Assembly (NCBI RefSeq): GCF_017355785.1
Contig: NZ_JAFEWE010000004.1
Location: 372,001 to 436,000, forward strand
Direction: 5' to 3'
Length of the DNA: 64,000 nucleotides
Source: Desertivirga arenae
GTDB lineage: Bacteria; Bacteroidota; Bacteroidia; Sphingobacteriales; Sphingobacteriaceae
Positions 55,213 through 63,231 of the stretch are shown one piece after another. Numbering within the stretch: the stretch's first letter is position 1; every line of letters begins with the position of its first letter. The position numbers were made by a program, and so were the translations under genes. The notes beneath the pieces were generated by a model that had not been told where the DNA came from, made no database searches, and worked only from the letters and a program-made list of their open reading frames with translations.

Positions 55213-56280
55213 ATGTATAGAAGCGGCGAGAGAAGGTTTTTAATAATTAATCATATTACTATTATTTCTCTTTTCGTTCTGATACTTGCAGGTGGCGTAG
55301 TAAGAAGCTCGGGCTCGGGTATGGGTTGTCCGGACTGGCCTAAGTGCTTCGGTAAACTTGTTCCTCCTACCGATGTATCCCAGTTACCTCCAGACTATCA
55401 GGAGAAGTATGTTGGGCAGCGGATTAAGAAGAATGAAAAGTTTGCGCGTACCCTTGATGTTTTTGGCTTCTCTGATCTCGCCGACCGACTAAGAGCAGAT
55501 AAGAGTATTCTTGAACCAGAGTCTTTTAATGCTTCGAAAACCTGGACAGAGTACATTAACAGACTAATAGGTGCGCTAACAGGTGTGTTTTTACTTGCTT
55601 GTGCAGTGCTTTCGTTAGTCTATCTTAAGGTTAAAAAAAGGATCTTTTTCTTAAGTTTCTTCAATCTGATCCTCGTAGTATTTCAAGCGTGGTTGGGTTC
55701 TATCGTGGTGTCAACGAATCTTGTGGCCTGGATAGTAACCGTGCATATGCTAATAGCCATAGCTATTCTGGCTATCAGTATATACACTTATTATTACGCC
55801 AGGGTTCTTAGGGATAGAATGTTGCTGGCAAATAAAGCAGCAGGTAATTTGAGGTCTTTCGCGATAGGAGCTTTGGTGCTTACTGTTCTTCAGATCACTT
55901 TCGGAACTGAGGTGAGGGAGGCTGTAGATGAAGTAGCAGGATCTATGAATTACCTTAACAGATCAGAATGGGTTGCAAAGGGAGATCTCATCTATATTTT
56001 TCATAGCAATTTGGCCATTCTAATTTTCGGGTTAAACGTTGTGATGCTGGTATTAATGAGAAGGAAGTATTTGGGCAACAGTTATCAGTTTAAGTTCATT
56101 GTGTATATATTTTTTCTGATACTTGCACAATTGATAACTGGTATTACTTTAGCCTATCTTGCTTTGCCTCCGATTGCTCAGGCTGCTCATATTTTGCTTG
56201 CAAGTCTTACCTTCGGAGCTCAGTTCTATTTGCTTCTGATATTGAAACAGAATAAAATGTATAAGAAATCTTTTGTGTAG
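55213..56280 (+). CDS. ctaA: Heme A synthase (CtaA/Cox15)
   Basis: A 355-residue membrane protein with about eight helices that oxidises heme O to heme A for the oxidase. The N-terminal conserved part RSSGSGMGCPDWPKCFGKLVP contains the two cysteines of the outer loop, and NRLIGALTGVFLLAC carries a signature asparagine-arginine pair. Heme-ligand histidines are present, such as VTVHMLIAIAIL and IFHSNLAIL. It starts 10 bases after the coxA terminator, so it may start a second unit or receive read-through. Confidence 0.95.
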   Translation: MYRSGERRFLIINHITIISLFVLILAGGVVRSSGSGMGCPDWPKCFGKLVPPTDVSQLPPDYQEKYVGQRIKKNEKFARTLDVFGFSDLADRLRADKSILEPESFNASKTWTEYINRLIGALTGVFLLACAVLSLVYLKVKKRIFFLSFFNLILVVFQAWLGSIVVSTNLVAWIVTVHMLIAIAILAISIYTYYYARVLRDRMLLANKAAGNLRSFAIGALVLTVLQITFGTEVREAVDEVAGSMNYLNRSEWVAKGDLIYIFHSNLAILIFGLNVVMLVLMRRKYLGNSYQFKFIVYIFFLILAQLITGITLAYLALPPIAQAAHILLASLTFGAQFYLLLILKQNKMYKKSFV

Positions 56281-56284
56281 TAAG

Positions 56285-57166
56285 GTGAGTGAGGAAAGTT
56301 TTATTTCGGATTTTAAGAAACTTATTAAATTAAGACTTACGTTCTTAGTGGTTTTTTCTGCTTCTATTTCTTTTTTAATAGGGAATAAGCAGCAGGACGA
56401 ATCTATTAACTGGATTAACTGGCTTATTTTAACCGTTGGCGGTTTTTTAGTTACAGGGGCAGCAAATGGTTTCAATGAAATTATCGAGAAGGACCTTGAT
56501 AAGTTGATGAAAAGGACTAGTGACAGGCCAATCCCATCCGGAAGGATGACTACTGGGCAGGCATTAGTTTTAAGTTTGTTTATGGGCATAGCTGGAACAT
56601 TAATTCTGGTACGTCTTAACTTTCTTACCGGCGTTTTGTCGGTGTTTTCTATATTACTTTATGCGTTCCTTTACACTCCTTCGAAACGAAAGTCTCCAAT
56701 TGCTGTTTTCATAGGAGCATTTCCAGGAGCTTTGCCACCATTGATTGGATATTTTGCTGCATTTGATCGTCCACAAATTTCTTGGATACCGATCATCTTA
56801 TTTCTTATTCAGTTTGTATGGCAGTTTCCACACTTCTGGGCAATTGCCTGGGTATTGGACGATGATTATAAGAAGGCAGGCTTCAGACTTTTACCGACAA
56901 CTCAAAGGGATAGAGTAAGCGGCTTGATGACATGGCTGTCGACTATTGTTTTGATCCCGGTAAGCTTGATACCAACAATTATGGGGTTTGGTGGATGGAT
57001 AATTGGTGGAGTGTCCTTGATCCTGGGCTTAATATTTTGCTGGTTCGGTTTTATGCTCTACCGAAATTTAGACATAAAGTCGGCACAAAAAGTAATGTTT
57101 GGCTCTTTTTTCTATCTTCCGGTGGTACAGCTAGTGTTGTTGTTTGATTTTAACAGGATATTATGA
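56285..57166 (+). CDS. ctaB: Protoheme IX farnesyltransferase (heme O synthase)
   Basis: CtaB attaches a farnesyl tail to heme b, giving heme O, the substrate of CtaA. The likely start is GTG 56285 (VSEESFISDFKKLIKLRLTF); a longer frame from TTG 56273 overlaps the ctaA stop. The prenyltransferase motif NEIIEKDLDKLMKRTSDRP is present with the polar/acidic residues expected, and WQFPHFWAIAWVLDDDYKKA provides the second acidic motif. Seven to nine helices follow. The coxC gene overlaps its stop codon by 4 bases. Confidence 0.95.
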   Translation: MSEESFISDFKKLIKLRLTFLVVFSASISFLIGNKQQDESINWINWLILTVGGFLVTGAANGFNEIIEKDLDKLMKRTSDRPIPSGRMTTGQALVLSLFMGIAGTLILVRLNFLTGVLSVFSILLYAFLYTPSKRKSPIAVFIGAFPGALPPLIGYFAAFDRPQISWIPIILFLIQFVWQFPHFWAIAWVLDDDYKKAGFRLLPTTQRDRVSGLMTWLSTIVLIPVSLIPTIMGFGGWIIGGVSLILGLIFCWFGFMLYRNLDIKSAQKVMFGSFFYLPVVQLVLLFDFNRIL

Positions 57167-57753
57167 CGGCTATTACAATGAAAAATTCATTTGAACAAGA
57201 CAGAGTAAATCTTCGGCCAAAGAAGTTTCTAATGTGGTTGTTTATAATCACATCATTCATGTTGTTTGCTGCCTTAACCAGTGGCTTTATCGTTTATACT
57301 GCTGGCGACCCTTCGAGGGGAATAAAAATGCTTCTTCCATCTGTATTTAACTACAGCTCTGTAGCAATCATTTTGAGTAGTATAACTATGCATTTAGCCT
57401 ATAAGTCTGCCAAAGAACTAAAATTTAGCAGTCAGAGATTATATCTTTTATTGACGCTGGCTCTTGGAGTGATATTTTTTGTTCTTCAAGTGAGCGCATG
57501 GAAGTCATTTATAGCTTCTGGTGTTTATTTTGTAAACCCGAATGCTTCACAGTCTTTCTTGTATGTACTTACTGGAACTCACCTTCTTCATATAGTAGGA
57601 GGTTTAGCTGTTCTAATTAACGCCTACAGAGGAAGTGTTAAAAATATAGTTCAATACCGAAACTTGTTCAAGATGGAGTTAGCCTCTATTTTCTGGCATT
57701 TTCTGGATATACTATGGATTTATTTATATGTTTTCTTACTTTTGAACCAATAA
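57163..57753 (+). CDS. Cytochrome c oxidase subunit III family protein, copy 1
   Basis: A 196-residue membrane protein with five helices, matching the heme-copper oxidase subunit III family (GTHLLHIVGGLAVLI, the conserved T-x-x-H-x-x-H block, and a final WHFLDILWIYLYV). It starts with the ATGA overlap of ctaB; ATG 57178 is another possible start. It is followed by a second, better-matching subunit III 10 bases later, so the locus has two paralogous subunits. Confidence 0.88.
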   Translation: MTAITMKNSFEQDRVNLRPKKFLMWLFIITSFMLFAALTSGFIVYTAGDPSRGIKMLLPSVFNYSSVAIILSSITMHLAYKSAKELKFSSQRLYLLLTLALGVIFFVLQVSAWKSFIASGVYFVNPNASQSFLYVLTGTHLLHIVGGLAVLINAYRGSVKNIVQYRNLFKMELASIFWHFLDILWIYLYVFLLLNQ

Positions 57754-57763
57754 CGTAATATTA

Positions 57764-58468
57764 ATGAATACTACTACTGTATCAAAATTAGACGAAGTAA
57801 AAACAGGTCCGTGGGACGGTGGTACGTCGCCTGTTAACGTAGAATATGGAAAGATAATGATGTGGTTTTTTCTACTATCAGATGCTTTTACATTCTCTGC
57901 ATTTTTGATTTATTATGGAGCGCAAAGATTTAGCAAATTAACATGGCCTGATCCTGATAAAGTATTTCAATCAATCCCCGGGGTAACTGATCATGGAGCA
58001 CCGTTGGTGTTTGTAGGTATCATGACCTTCATTCTTATCATGAGTTCTGTAACGATGGTATTGGCTGTGGAAGCTGGCCACCGCGGGGCTAAGAAAGAAG
58101 TGGTAGGATGGATGATCGCTACAATTATTGGTGGATTAATGTTCCTTGGTTGTCAAGCTCTAGAATGGACCCATCTACATCATGAAGGATTTTGGTGGGG
58201 ATCGGTTCCGCATGCAGAAACTTTGAAAGAAATTGGTGGTGATCATGTAAGTGTACTGCAGTTTGCTAACTTATTTTTCACAATCACTGGATTTCATGGA
58301 TTTCACGTTTTCAGTGGTGTTCTTATCAATATTATCATTCTTTTGATGACCCTTGGTAATGTGTTCGAAAAGCGCGGCACTTACCTGATGGTAGAGAAAG
58401 TTGGTTTATACTGGCACTTCGTAGACCTTGTTTGGGTATTCGTATTTACATTCTTTTATCTTGTTTAA
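57764..58468 (+). CDS. Cytochrome c oxidase subunit III family protein, copy 2
   Basis: A 234-residue membrane protein with five helices. MWFFLLSDAFTFSAFLIYYG, ALEWTHLHHEGFWWG and TGFHGFHVFSGVLINI, ending in YWHFVDLVWVFVFTFFYL, are the subunit III conserved blocks. The E-W-T-H patch and the loop HLHHEGFWWG are extra polar features. The two CoxIII copies differ strongly, so they probably occupy different positions or oxidase forms. Confidence 0.9.
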   Translation: MNTTTVSKLDEVKTGPWDGGTSPVNVEYGKIMMWFFLLSDAFTFSAFLIYYGAQRFSKLTWPDPDKVFQSIPGVTDHGAPLVFVGIMTFILIMSSVTMVLAVEAGHRGAKKEVVGWMIATIIGGLMFLGCQALEWTHLHHEGFWWGSVPHAETLKEIGGDHVSVLQFANLFFTITGFHGFHVFSGVLINIIILLMTLGNVFEKRGTYLMVEKVGLYWHFVDLVWVFVFTFFYLV

Positions 58469-58487
58469 TCATTAATTAGAATACAAA

Positions 58488-58838
58488 ATGGCTCACGAGC
58501 ATCACTCACATACAGAAGGTCATCACGAAGAACATGCGTCGATGACTAAAGGAAAGATTTGGCAAGTGTTTTTTTACTTGCTAGGTATTACTATCGTTGA
58601 ATTTGTTATCGCGTTAGTGCTTAAACCTAAGATGGGTTTAAGTGATGGAATTACTAACTTTACCTATATTGCACTAACTCTTCTTAAGGCTTATTACATT
58701 GTTGCATACTTCATGCACTTGAAGTTTGAGAAGTATGCATTCATTACCAGTATAGTAATTTCGTTAATATTTATAGTTTATTTTATAGTATTATTACTTA
58801 CAGAAGGTTCTTACCTTAATGTCCATATGCCTCACTAG
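58488..58838 (+). CDS. Cytochrome c oxidase subunit IV family protein
   Basis: A 116-residue protein with three membrane helices after a His-rich N-terminus (MAHEHHSHTEGHHEEHASM, residues 1-19). The TLLKAYYIVAYFMHLKFEKY block is typical of the prokaryotic cytochrome c oxidase subunit IV (CoxIV/caa3-IV) family. It is thought to stabilise the oxidase. The N-terminal histidines may bind copper or other metals, by analogy with those of CoxA; this is inference. Confidence 0.88.
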   Translation: MAHEHHSHTEGHHEEHASMTKGKIWQVFFYLLGITIVEFVIALVLKPKMGLSDGITNFTYIALTLLKAYYIVAYFMHLKFEKYAFITSIVISLIFIVYFIVLLLTEGSYLNVHMPH

Positions 58839-58841
58839 TGA

Positions 58842-59543
58842 ATGGCTAATAATAGATCTTCTATAAAAAAAATATTAATCCTGGTATCCATACTTGCGGT
58901 ACCAGGATTTTTATATTTTCTACTTCAGGAAAAGGGCAAAAACAGATATAGACCTCTAAGCTTTTTTGGCCCCAAACATGTAGCCTCTACGTTTCATACA
59001 AGGAGGGGTGTCAAGATCCCGGACACGGTTTATCATACGATTAGTGATTTCAAGCTTATTGATCAGCAGGGTGACAGTATTGGACTTCCTGCAGACACAG
59101 CTCAAATCACTGTTGTTAATTTCTTCTTCAGCCGTTGTCAAACGGTTTGTCCTGTCGTAAATCTACAGCTTAAGCGGGTTGTTGATGAATATAGAAATAA
59201 TCCACTAATTAAGTTTTATTCTATTAGTGTGGATCCGGAGTATGATAATCCTTCTGTTCTGGCAAAGTACGCGTTAAACCAAGGCGCCTCAGTTGGTAAA
59301 TGGATGTTTTTAACGGGAGATAAAGCAATGATACACCAACTTGCCAGGAAAGACTTTCTGGTAGATGTTCTTGATACCGGAAAGCCGGTTAATATTAATC
59401 ATAGTTCTATGCTGATTTTGGTTGATCCAAAAAAGCGCATCAGGGGGTATTATGATGGTACCAATAAAGAGCAGGTGGACAAACTCTTAGATGAGATCAA
59501 AGTTCAAATTGCTGAAGAACTTAGAAAAGTAGCATATCAATAA
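58842..59543 (+). CDS. SCO1/SenC family copper chaperone
   Basis: A 233-residue protein anchored by one N-terminal membrane helix (about 9-28) with a thioredoxin-like periplasmic domain. The copper site is FSRCQTVCP (C99, C103) with the conserved histidine near VNINHSSMLI (about 185). Sco proteins deliver copper to the CuA site of CoxB. Its place after subunit IV, 3 bases apart, fits this assembly function. Confidence 0.94.
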   Translation: MANNRSSIKKILILVSILAVPGFLYFLLQEKGKNRYRPLSFFGPKHVASTFHTRRGVKIPDTVYHTISDFKLIDQQGDSIGLPADTAQITVVNFFFSRCQTVCPVVNLQLKRVVDEYRNNPLIKFYSISVDPEYDNPSVLAKYALNQGASVGKWMFLTGDKAMIHQLARKDFLVDVLDTGKPVNINHSSMLILVDPKKRIRGYYDGTNKEQVDKLLDEIKVQIAEELRKVAYQ

Positions 59544-59556
59544 TCCACTTAATAGT

Positions 59557-60096
59557 ATGAATGATAAATCAGTGTTACGAATCGTAACAGGCATTTCTAT
59601 ATTTGTTTTTCTTGTTGTGTTGGTTCTTCAGGCTAAGGTATTAACTATTTTTCCTCAGGGACAGGAGTTTCCTTCCTGGGTATACTTTCTTCCAAAGTTA
59701 AATGCCATCTTAAATGGTACCTGTAGTGTTTTACTTATCATTTCATTGCTTCAAATCCGCCAGAGAAATATCAGGGCCCATAAAATCCTTAACGTTATAA
59801 CATTCGTACTTTCCTCATTATTCCTGGTTTCCTATATAATTTTTCATGCTACCGGAATTAAAACAACTTATGGTGGAGAAGGAGGGGTTAGATATCTTTA
59901 TTATTTCATATTAATAACACACATTATACTTGCTGCAGTTGTTCTTCCGTTAGTATTACTGAGCTTTTATAGTGGCTTACTAATGAATGTAGAGCGTCAT
60001 CGTAAATTGGTGCGCTGGAGTTTTCCTATCTGGCTTTACGTTACTGTAACCGGGGTAATTGTGTACATTATGATATCTCCATACTATAGCTTTTAA
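59557..60096 (+). CDS. DUF420 family membrane protein (CtaM-like oxidase assembly)
   Basis: A 179-residue protein with about five membrane helices of the DUF420 family, members of which (CtaM) are required for heme A-containing oxidase activity in Firmicutes. Conserved features are LPKLNAILNGTCSVLLI, RQRNIRAHKILNVITF and HIILAAVVLPLVLL, ending with VERHRKLVRWSFPIWLYV. Histidines in these segments may bind copper or heme. It sits 13 bases after Sco in the oxidase assembly operon. Confidence 0.88.
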   Translation: MNDKSVLRIVTGISIFVFLVVLVLQAKVLTIFPQGQEFPSWVYFLPKLNAILNGTCSVLLIISLLQIRQRNIRAHKILNVITFVLSSLFLVSYIIFHATGIKTTYGGEGGVRYLYYFILITHIILAAVVLPLVLLSFYSGLLMNVERHRKLVRWSFPIWLYVTVTGVIVYIMISPYYSF

Positions 60097-60107
60097 TAGA
60101 TCTTGAA

Positions 60108-60383
60108 ATGAAAGTTGTGAAATTGTTTGTAGTTGTTCTTGTTTTCCTTTCAACATTGGCAATAGTACCAGATGCATACTCTCAGTGTGCTATGTGTACA
60201 ATGAATGCAGAAAATTCTGTCCAGCATGGTAACACACAGGGTAAGGGACTCAATAATGGTATCTTATATCTTTTAGCTGCACCCTACCTGGCTGTAGCAG
60301 CTGTTGGGTTTTTATGGTATAAAAAATACCGGCGTAAGAATGTGAACATCCATATCAGGGACGAGAAAATAAATCTTAACTGA
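60108..60383 (+). CDS. Small membrane protein with exported CxxC motif, unknown function
   Basis: A 91-residue protein. After a signal peptide or anchor (residues 1-25) comes an extracytoplasmic CAMCTMNAENSV with the pair C27/C30, then a second membrane helix (about 51-71, GILYLLAAPYLAVAAVGFLW) and a basic tail. I cannot name a characterised family. Its place between DUF420 and DUF983 genes in the oxidase assembly operon, and the exposed CxxC, suggest a role in copper or thiol handling during oxidase assembly; that is inference. Confidence 0.75.
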   Translation: MKVVKLFVVVLVFLSTLAIVPDAYSQCAMCTMNAENSVQHGNTQGKGLNNGILYLLAAPYLAVAAVGFLWYKKYRRKNVNIHIRDEKINLN

Positions 60384-60388
60384 AGGAG

Positions 60389-60772
60389 ATGGCAACATCT
60401 AAGTTTGAAGCAGTTGCTCAGGCCAAGTGTCCGAAATGCAGGAGGGGAAAGATTTTCTTGGGACCTGTCTATTCTTTTCGGGGACAAAAGATGAATGAAC
60501 ATTGTCCCAACTGCGGAATGAAGTATGAGGTTGAGCCAGGTTATTTCTATGCGGCTATGTATGTGAGTTATGCTTTAAATGTAGCAGAGATCGTTTCAAC
60601 AGCAATACTTACTTACTATTTTAGTGGCAATAGCGAGAATCCTATGCTTTACATCGGAACCATTTTTACTGTCATTTTTTTATTTGCTCCTTTCAATTAT
60701 CGGTATTCAAGAGTTATTTTGCTACATTGGCTTTCGCCTAAAGTAAAGTACAATTCAGAATACGATAAGTAA
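60389..60772 (+). CDS. DUF983 family protein
   Basis: A 127-residue protein with an N-terminal zinc-ribbon (CPKCRRG C14/C17; CPNCG C39/C42) followed by two membrane helices (about 55-78 and 85-105). The block VEPGYFYAAMYVSYALNVAEI is the DUF983 signature. DUF983 genes are often found beside heme-copper oxidase assembly genes; the biochemical role is not defined. It starts 5 bases after the small CxxC gene and overlaps none. Confidence 0.87.
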   Translation: MATSKFEAVAQAKCPKCRRGKIFLGPVYSFRGQKMNEHCPNCGMKYEVEPGYFYAAMYVSYALNVAEIVSTAILTYYFSGNSENPMLYIGTIFTVIFLFAPFNYRYSRVILLHWLSPKVKYNSEYDK

Positions 60773-61435
60773 ATGATCTTACCTGCGACACTAGATTTCC
60801 TGGAAAAACTAAGAGAGAATAACAACCGCGAATGGTTTAAACAGAACAAACAACTTTATGAGGAATCTCATAGGAACGTTTACCAGTTTTCAGCGGAAAT
60901 TATTAAATCTCTTTCCCAACTTGATTCGACCATACCCGATCAGCTTGATCCTAAAGATTGTGTTATGCGGATATACAGGGATATCAGATTCAGCAAAGAT
61001 AAGTCGCCTTATAAATTAAATTTCGGTATAGGTATTTCTGCGAAGGGGAAGAATTTTGACGGCCCTGGCTATTACCTGCATATAGAACCAGGGAAATGTT
61101 TTGTAGGGGGAGGTGCCTGGCATCCAACAACGGAACTCCTTAAGTCTGTCCGGCAGGAAATTGATTATAACAGTTCGGACTGGCATGAGATCATTGATTC
61201 ATCAGACTTTAAGAAAACATTTAATGAACTGAGTGCAGAAGACAAGCTTCAAACAGCTCCTAAAGGTTATCCATCTGACCATCCGGATATTGAATACCTT
61301 AAACTGAAAAGTTTTATTGCTGCTCGAAATCTTAAGGATAAGGAAGTTATGTCGACCTCAGCAGCAGCGATAGTAACAGAAACTTTCGAAAAATTATATC
61401 CTCTAATTGTTTTTTTGAGAAACGCTAATGCTTAA
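60773..61435 (+). CDS. DUF2461 family protein
   Basis: A 220-residue cytoplasmic protein of the DUF2461/TIGR02453 family, recognised by LEKLRENNNREWFKQNKQLY near the start and MRIYRDIRFSKDKSPYKLNF (about 64-83), then GKCFVGGGAWHPTTE. The family has no known function. The ATG follows the DUF983 stop directly, so it is probably translated from the same mRNA, although no link with respiration is evident. Confidence 0.88.
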   Translation: MILPATLDFLEKLRENNNREWFKQNKQLYEESHRNVYQFSAEIIKSLSQLDSTIPDQLDPKDCVMRIYRDIRFSKDKSPYKLNFGIGISAKGKNFDGPGYYLHIEPGKCFVGGGAWHPTTELLKSVRQEIDYNSSDWHEIIDSSDFKKTFNELSAEDKLQTAPKGYPSDHPDIEYLKLKSFIAARNLKDKEVMSTSAAAIVTETFEKLYPLIVFLRNANA

Positions 61436-61444
61436 TATTGTACT

Positions 61445-62278
61445 ATGATGAGATGGTTTTTTACAGCTTTTGTAGCTGCTGTTTGTTTAAGCTCCTGTGT
61501 GGTAATGTCCACCAAAAAATATAAATCTCTTTTAGCCGACAAAGATTCTCTTACAACCGGGTGGAATAAAGCAAATGTGAAGATTGAGAGTTTGCAAGAA
61601 GAAATTACTCGGTTAAAGGCTGACACAGCTGATTTACATGGAAGAATTTCAGAACTAGAGGCGAAGTTTTCAGGACTAGATAAAAATTACGCAACATTAC
61701 GGGCAAATAGTTCTTCGGAGATCAATAAGCTAGCAGCCGACCTGCAGAAAAGGGAAGCTCGCCTGAAAGAAGTTGAAGATGTTTTAAGAAAGCGTGATGA
61801 AGCAACCAATGCGTTACGGGATAAACTTCAGAAAGCGCTACTTGGATTTCAACAGAGTGGACTTACTGTTGAGATTAGAAATGGAAAGGTTTACGTTTCG
61901 CTTTCAGATAAACTTCTATTTGATACGGGCAGCATTGTCATAGATGATAAAGGTAAACAAGCATTAACCGAGCTGGCCAAGGTTCTTAAATCTCAACCTG
62001 AGATTAATATTGCTGTTGAGGGCCATACAGACAATCAGAAGGTAGCGAACCTGGGTCAGATAAAAGACAACTGGGATTTGAGTGTTCTCAGAGCTACTTC
62101 AGTTGTGAGGTTTTTAACGGACGTGGAGAAAATTGACAGCAAAAGGTTAACGGCTACCGGAAAGGGTCAGTACCAGCCTCTGGCTTTAAGCAACTCGGCT
62201 GAAGATAGGAGTAAGAACAGACGCATCGAAATCGTTCTCTCTCCAAAGCTTGATGAGTTATATGATTTAATCAAATAA
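61445..62278 (+). CDS. OmpA-family lipoprotein with coiled coil
   Basis: A 277-residue outer-membrane lipoprotein with lipobox CLSSC (C18 from the ATG at 61445). A coiled coil (about 30-135) precedes a C-terminal OmpA-like peptidoglycan-binding domain (about 150-270) with VEGHTDNQKVANLGQIKDNW and LSVLRATSVVRFL, whose aspartate and arginine contact diaminopimelate. It ties the outer membrane to the cell wall. The gene ends in a 20-bp terminator stem. The next ATG at 61448 is an equal alternative start. Confidence 0.93.
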   Translation: MMRWFFTAFVAAVCLSSCVVMSTKKYKSLLADKDSLTTGWNKANVKIESLQEEITRLKADTADLHGRISELEAKFSGLDKNYATLRANSSSEINKLAADLQKREARLKEVEDVLRKRDEATNALRDKLQKALLGFQQSGLTVEIRNGKVYVSLSDKLLFDTGSIVIDDKGKQALTELAKVLKSQPEINIAVEGHTDNQKVANLGQIKDNWDLSVLRATSVVRFLTDVEKIDSKRLTATGKGQYQPLALSNSAEDRSKNRRIEIVLSPKLDELYDLIK

Positions 62279-62290
62279 ATGCAGCTATAA

Positions 62291-62333
62291 TAGAAAAGGG
62301 CTGTAGCTTCACAGAAGCTACAGCCCTTTTCTA
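62291..62333. terminator. Strong bidirectional terminator between the OmpA-family gene and rfbC
   Basis: A perfect 20-bp stem (62291-62310 with 62314-62333) around a three-base loop, aca, with A/T-rich ends, between convergent genes. Confidence 0.92.
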
Positions 62334-62350
62334 TTAATTAATCCTGTGAA

Positions 62351-62899
62351 TTAAAAAGGACTTACAAAGTCTTTAAAAGCGGGTAATAATTTATCTTTTT
62401 CTGATAAAATAGCCTCTTCAGGCTTGATGCCCCAGTCTATATCCAAGTCAGTGTCATTCCAAATCACACCTATTTCGGAAGCTTTATCGTAAAGGTTAGT
62501 GACCTTATAAGTGAATATCGTATTGTCTTCAAGAGTAACAAAGCCGTGTAGAAATCCCGGGGGGACCCAGAACATCCTAAAATTTTCTGCACTTAGCTCA
62601 ATACTTACATGCTGGCCATAGGTTGGTGAATTTCTTCTGATATCCACAGCTACATCAATTACTTTTCCCTGAATAACCCGTACCAGTTTTCCCTGTGCGA
62701 AAGGATCTGCTTGCCCGTGTAAACCTCTTAATGTGCCTTTTTGAGAGAACGACTGGTTATCCTGAACAAATTCTGCATGGATACCCGCGTCAGCAAAGAT
62801 CTTCTTGTTGTAACTCTCGTAGAAATAGCCTCGGTCATCTTTCCAAACTTTGGGCTCAATAATTACTAATCCCTCAATTGCTGTTGGTATAATATTCAT
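62351..62899 (-). CDS. rfbC: dTDP-4-dehydrorhamnose 3,5-epimerase
   Basis: A 182-residue cupin enzyme that makes dTDP-4-keto-L-rhamnose in dTDP-rhamnose synthesis. Conserved blocks are VWKDDRGYFYESY (18-30), the catalytic-histidine box TLRGLHGQ (H61; many relatives have LRGLHYQ or LRGLHFQ), KLVRVIQGKVIDVAVDIR, WVPPGFLHGF and YKVTNLYD with the catalytic tyrosine region. The other rml genes are not in the window. The DUF4286 gene is upstream by 2 bases on the same strand, so they may form a unit. Confidence 0.95.
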   Translation of the reverse strand: MNIIPTAIEGLVIIEPKVWKDDRGYFYESYNKKIFADAGIHAEFVQDNQSFSQKGTLRGLHGQADPFAQGKLVRVIQGKVIDVAVDIRRNSPTYGQHVSIELSAENFRMFWVPPGFLHGFVTLEDNTIFTYKVTNLYDKASEIGVIWNDTDLDIDWGIKPEEAILSEKDKLLPAFKDFVSPF

Positions 62900-62901
62900 T
62901 A

Positions 62902-63204
62902 TTAGTCGATAAATTCCATTAAAGTGGAAAAGGAAACAAACTTGTTAGTGAAGTGCAGTGCCTGCTTATCCATGAGCAAAGCGAATTGATTCTGCTGAAA
63001 AGATTGGTAAGAACCGATATCATCAAGAATAAATTGCAGACAATAAGTAACACCTTCATTGGGTGAATCAAGAACTTTTAGAAGGCGATTGGAAGCAATC
63101 AGATTGCTTGACATTGCTTCGGGAATAAATATTTCTTTAATCCACGATATCCACTCATCGTTTATACTGTCATCGATGATGACAGTAATATTAAACAAAA
63201 CCAT
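62902..63204 (-). CDS. DUF4286 family protein
   Basis: A 100-residue protein of the DUF4286 family, recognised by MVLFNITVIIDDSINDEWISW followed by HFTNKFVSFSTLMEF. The sequence suggests a ferredoxin-like alpha/beta fold without enzyme motifs. It is cytoplasmic, small and of unknown function, and common in Bacteroidota. A TATCTTCG box (one base from TAnnTTTG) ends four bases before the ATG on the minus strand, so its mRNA may be leaderless. rfbC follows closely. Confidence 0.82.
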   Translation of the reverse strand: MVLFNITVIIDDSINDEWISWIKEIFIPEAMSSNLIASNRLLKVLDSPNEGVTYCLQFILDDIGSYQSFQQNQFALLMDKQALHFTNKFVSFSTLMEFID

Positions 63205-63231
63205 GCTGCGAAGATAAAGCTAAGATCCCTG

